Shown: piece by piece, positions 5,536 to 7,629 of the stretch
Numbering within the stretch: position 1 is the first letter of the stretch
Layout: each line of letters starts with the position of its first letter
Assembly (NCBI GenBank): GCA_017396725.1
Contig: JAFQLA010000291.1
Span: 1 to 7,629 of the forward strand
Direction: 5' to 3'
DNA from: Oscillospiraceae bacterium
GTDB lineage: Bacteria > Bacillota_A > Clostridia > Oscillospirales > Oscillospiraceae
DNA: 7,629 nt
Program-made: the position numbers and the translations under genes
Notes under the pieces: generated by a model
Told to the model about the DNA's origin: nothing
Seen by the model: the letters and a program-made list of their open reading frames with translations, nothing else
Databases searched by the model: none

Positions 5536-6654
5536 ATGCTGCAATTCTGCGTGCCCTGCCTGCTGGGTCTTGAAAAGCTGGTGGCAGACGAACTGAAAAA
5601 GCTGAATCTGCAGGATGTCCGCGCCGAAAACGGCCGCATCTTCTGCCGCGGCACCGAGGCGGATATCCCCCGCATGAATATCAATCTGCGCACCGGCGCG
5701 CGGGTGCTGCTGGTGCTTTCCACCTTCAAGGCATTGAGCTTTGAAGATCTCTTTCAGGGCGTCAAGGCCATCCCGTGGGAGGATATGATCCCTGCCGACG
5801 GGGAGTTCCCCGTCAAGGGCTATTCCATCAATTCCCAGCTCCACTCCGTCCCCGCCTGCCAGTCCATCGTGAAAAAGGCCATCTCCACCCGCCTTAGCGA
5901 AAAGTATCATACCGACTGGCTCAGCGAAACCGGCCGCCGCTATCAGATCCGCTTTTCCATCATGCAGGACGAGGTGATGATCGCGCTGGATACCACCGGC
6001 GAAGGCCTTTATAAGCGCGGCTACCGCGCCGTGGGCGTGGCCGCTCCTTTGAAGGAGACTCTGGCCGCCGCCATGGTGATGCTCTCCAAGTACCGGGGCC
6101 GTGACCCCTTCTGCGATCCCTTCTGCGGCTCGGGCACCATCGCCATCGAGGCTGCCCTCATCGCCAAAAACCGCGCACCCGGTCTCAACCGCTCCTTCTC
6201 CGCCCAGAAGTGGGATTTCATCGATTCCAAACTGTGGCTGGATGCCTGCGACGAGGCCATGGATAATGAGTTCCACGGCGAGTATGAGATCTGGGGCGGG
6301 GATATCAATCCCGAAGCCATCGAGATCGCCCGCCACAACGCACATCTGGCCGAGGTGGACGATATCGTCCGCTTCGAGGTGGATGACGCCACCCGTTTCC
6401 ACTGGGGCGGCACTTACGGAAGAGTCGTCACCAACCCGCCCTACGGTGAGCGCCTTATGGAAAAGGAAGAGGCGGAGGCTCTCTACCGCGCCTTCGGCTC
6501 CGCCATGCGCAAGCTGCCCGATACCTGGCGGGTCTATGTCCTCTCCTCCCACACGGAGTTTGAGCGCACCTTCGGCCGCAGCGCCGACCGCAAGCGCAAG
6601 CTTTATAACGGCATGCTCAAGTGCGAGCTTTTCATGTACGGCAATAAGGTTTAA
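5536..6654 (+). CDS. rlmL: THUMP domain-containing 23S rRNA (guanine-N2) methyltransferase, YpsC/RlmL-like
   Basis: Transfers a methyl group from S-adenosylmethionine to a guanine N2 of 23S rRNA, by family. The 372-residue protein has a short N-terminal region (1-55), a THUMP RNA-binding domain (about 56-155) ending in LDTTGEGLYKRGYR (151-164), and a class I methyltransferase domain with DPFCGSGT (194-201, SAM loop), GGDINPEAIEIA (254-265) and the catalytic TNPPYGER (299-306). RKRKLYNG (352-359) closes the family pattern. It matches the single-domain Bacillus YpsC form rather than the fused E. coli RlmL/RlmK, which is about twice as long. The ATG at 5536 is chosen over an ATG 24 nt upstream because AAGGAG precedes it by about 8 nt and the family sequence LQFCVPCLLGLE begins there. 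The exact target nucleotide is not proven by sequence. Confidence 0.92.
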   Translation: MLQFCVPCLLGLEKLVADELKKLNLQDVRAENGRIFCRGTEADIPRMNINLRTGARVLLVLSTFKALSFEDLFQGVKAIPWEDMIPADGEFPVKGYSINSQLHSVPACQSIVKKAISTRLSEKYHTDWLSETGRRYQIRFSIMQDEVMIALDTTGEGLYKRGYRAVGVAAPLKETLAAAMVMLSKYRGRDPFCDPFCGSGTIAIEAALIAKNRAPGLNRSFSAQKWDFIDSKLWLDACDEAMDNEFHGEYEIWGGDINPEAIEIARHNAHLAEVDDIVRFEVDDATRFHWGGTYGRVVTNPPYGERLMEKEEAEALYRAFGSAMRKLPDTWRVYVLSSHTEFERTFGRSADRKRKLYNGMLKCELFMYGNKV

Positions 6655-6696
6655 TAAGCGCATCGTCCCGCAAGCGTCCACACGGTTTTGTCAGGC

Positions 6697-6724
6697 AGAT
6701 TTCCGCCCGCGCCGCGGAAAATCT
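6697..6724 (+). other. GC-rich stem-loop downstream of the methyltransferase gene
   Basis: AGATTTCCGC (6697-6706) pairs with GCGGAAAATCT (6714-6724) with one bulged A and a 7-nt loop. It lies 43 bp past the stop. It lacks a following T-run, so it is at best a weak terminator for the methyltransferase gene. Confidence 0.35.
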
Positions 6725-6737
6725 CTTGGAAATACAT

Positions 6738-6794
6738 AAGGCTTCCCCCTTGAGGGGGAAGCTGTCACGGCTTTGCCGTGACTGATGAGGGTGT
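6738..6794. repeat. Dispersed hairpin repeat, copy B
   Basis: The first hairpin pairs GCTTCCCCCT (6741-6750) with AGGGGGAAGC (6753-6762). The second pairs GTCACGGC (6764-6771) with GCCGTGAC (6775-6782) across TTT. The element ends in GATGAGGGTGT (6784-6794), identical to the end of copy A at 2693-2747. The second hairpin is much better formed here than in copy A. It lies between two same-strand genes, where it could protect or attenuate the transcript, but neither hairpin has a T-run. Confidence 0.75.
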
Positions 6795-6846
6795 CCCCCC
6801 ATCGTCCCGCAAGCCCCCAACCCAAAAAGAGAAAGAAGGTTGCCTT

Positions 6847-7629
6847 ATGCAGCACATCTTCATCATCAATCCCACCGCGGGCAAGTCCGATTCCCGGGAG
6901 AAGATCTATGCCATGGCAGAATCCCTGCGCCAAAACCACGGCCTGGATGTCAAGTGCATGCTGACCCAAAGCCCCGGTCACGCTACCGAGCTCACCCGCT
7001 CCATCGCGGAAAAGGGCGAGGCCGTCCGCTTCTATGCCTGCGGCGGGGACGGTACCGTCAGCGAGGTGGTAAACGGCATCGCGGGCTTTGCCAACGCGGA
7101 GATGACCTGCATCCCCGTGGGCACCGGCAACGATTTCCTCAAGAACTTCGGCACGGACGCCGCCCTTTACGGCGATGCCGAAAACCTGTGGGATCAGCCC
7201 TCCCGTGAGCTGGATCTCATCGACTGCAACGGCCGGAAAGTGCTGACCATCGCCTGCTCGGGGGTGGACGCCCGCATCGCGGCGGATGTGCATAAGTATT
7301 CCCGCCTGCCCCTTCTCAGCGGCAAGGGCAGCTATATCGCCTCTATCATCTGGAACTTTATATTTAAAGGTATCTGCGATCAATGGACGGTGTGGCTGGA
7401 TGACGAGGAGCTCCATGGCGACTTCGCCCTCGTTGCCGTTTGCAACGGCCGCTTTTACGGCGGCGGCTTCATGCCCGTGCCCGTCTCCTCCATGACTGAC
7501 GGCGAGCTGGAGACCGTCATCGTCAGCAAGGTGAGCCGCCTCACCTTCGCCCGTCTCGTGGGCCCCTACGGGGATGGCCGCGGGGAGGAATTCCCCCAAT
7601 ATGTCCGCCGCAGCAATGCCAAGGTCATC
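6847..7629 (+). CDS. Diacylglycerol kinase / YegS-type lipid kinase, incomplete at the window end
   Basis: Phosphorylates a lipid such as diacylglycerol with ATP; in Firmicutes relatives (DgkB) this recycles diacylglycerol left from lipoteichoic acid synthesis. The reading frame is open to the last base, giving 261 codons of a protein usually near 300 residues, so roughly the last 30-50 residues are missing. Visible are FIINPTAGK (5-13), the nucleotide-binding GGDGTVSEVVNG (66-77), PVGTGNDFLK (90-99), NGRFYGGGF and the following P-x-P-x-S-S-x-x-DGELE segment, which corresponds to the C-terminal beta domain. The ATG at 6847 is preceded by GAAGG 7 nt upstream and fits the family start exactly. 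No promoter of its own is seen, so it may be transcribed with the methyltransferase gene through the 192-bp spacer. Family sure; the lipid substrate is not. Confidence 0.9.
   Translation, partial: MQHIFIINPTAGKSDSREKIYAMAESLRQNHGLDVKCMLTQSPGHATELTRSIAEKGEAVRFYACGGDGTVSEVVNGIAGFANAEMTCIPVGTGNDFLKNFGTDAALYGDAENLWDQPSRELDLIDCNGRKVLTIACSGVDARIAADVHKYSRLPLLSGKGSYIASIIWNFIFKGICDQWTVWLDDEELHGDFALVAVCNGRFYGGGFMPVPVSSMTDGELETVIVSKVSRLTFARLVGPYGDGRGEEFPQYVRRSNAKVI

Larger units (their letters stand above)
6661..6814. repeat. 15-bp direct repeats flanking repeat copy B
   Basis: CATCGTCCCGCAAGC occurs at 6661-6675, right after the methyltransferase stop, and again at 6800-6814. The two copies enclose 124 bp that contain the hairpin at 6697-6724 and repeat copy B. 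The arrangement could be a duplicated insertion site, a deletion or recombination footprint, or part of a larger composite repeat. Confidence 0.7.

Noticed and set aside
5518..6681. A 387-codon open frame on the minus strand opposite the rRNA methyltransferase
   Set aside because: Antisense shadow of a gene with complete methyltransferase motifs; no domain or ribosome binding site.
6738..6794. Copy B as the rho-independent terminator of the methyltransferase gene
   Set aside because: Neither hairpin is followed by a run of T on the plus strand, and the same element occurs elsewhere as a repeat.
6691..7599. A 302-codon minus-strand frame opposite the lipid kinase
   Set aside because: Antisense to a frame carrying GGDGT and PVGTGNDF motifs of the lipid kinase family.

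Overview
The window looks like chromosomal DNA of an anaerobic, fairly GC-rich Firmicute, most likely a gut member of the Oscillospirales/Clostridia. That placement is inference. It rests on strong AAGGAGG-type ribosome binding sites before most genes, a clostridial-type phosphofructokinase with a GGNGT loop, an oxygen-sensitive-type cysteine desulfidase/serine dehydratase relative, a zinc-ribbon/TPR/LRR membrane protein, and a dispersed hairpin repeat of a kind I associate with such genomes. There is no rRNA, tRNA, CRISPR array, transposase or phage gene.

Layout. Positions 1-5364 are read on the minus strand and 5536-7629 on the plus strand, with a divergent promoter region at 5365-5535. On the minus strand, in order of transcription: a two-gene operon, cysteine desulfidase family gene (4093-5364) then 6-phosphofructokinase (2989-4074), 18 bp apart and closed by a strong terminator (2937-2976); a 385-bp hairpin-rich intergenic stretch (2604-2988); a 619-residue membrane protein with an unusual domain chain (744-2603) followed by a terminator (652-687); and the first 194 codons of a glycoside hydrolase family 3 enzyme (1-582), with its own promoter and an 18-bp perfect palindrome in the operator position. 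On the plus strand: a THUMP-containing rRNA methyltransferase (5536-6654), a 192-bp spacer with a second copy of the hairpin repeat inside a 15-bp direct repeat, and a lipid kinase of the YegS/DagK type (6847-7629) that runs off the window.

How the parts fit. Most genes are housekeeping or central metabolism: glycolysis (PfkA), sulfur amino acid breakdown to pyruvate (CyuA family), sugar release from glycans (GH3), rRNA modification and lipid phosphorylation. The least ordinary gene is the 619-residue protein. It has a cytoplasmic zinc ribbon on a long Pro-Ala arm, one membrane helix, and an outer part of TPRs, about six leucine-rich repeats and a terminal domain that reads as only lobe 1 of a solute-binding protein, with lobe 2 missing. 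That protein, the palindromic operator candidates and the two hairpin repeats are the items most worth following up. I see no clear new multi-gene defence or mobile system.
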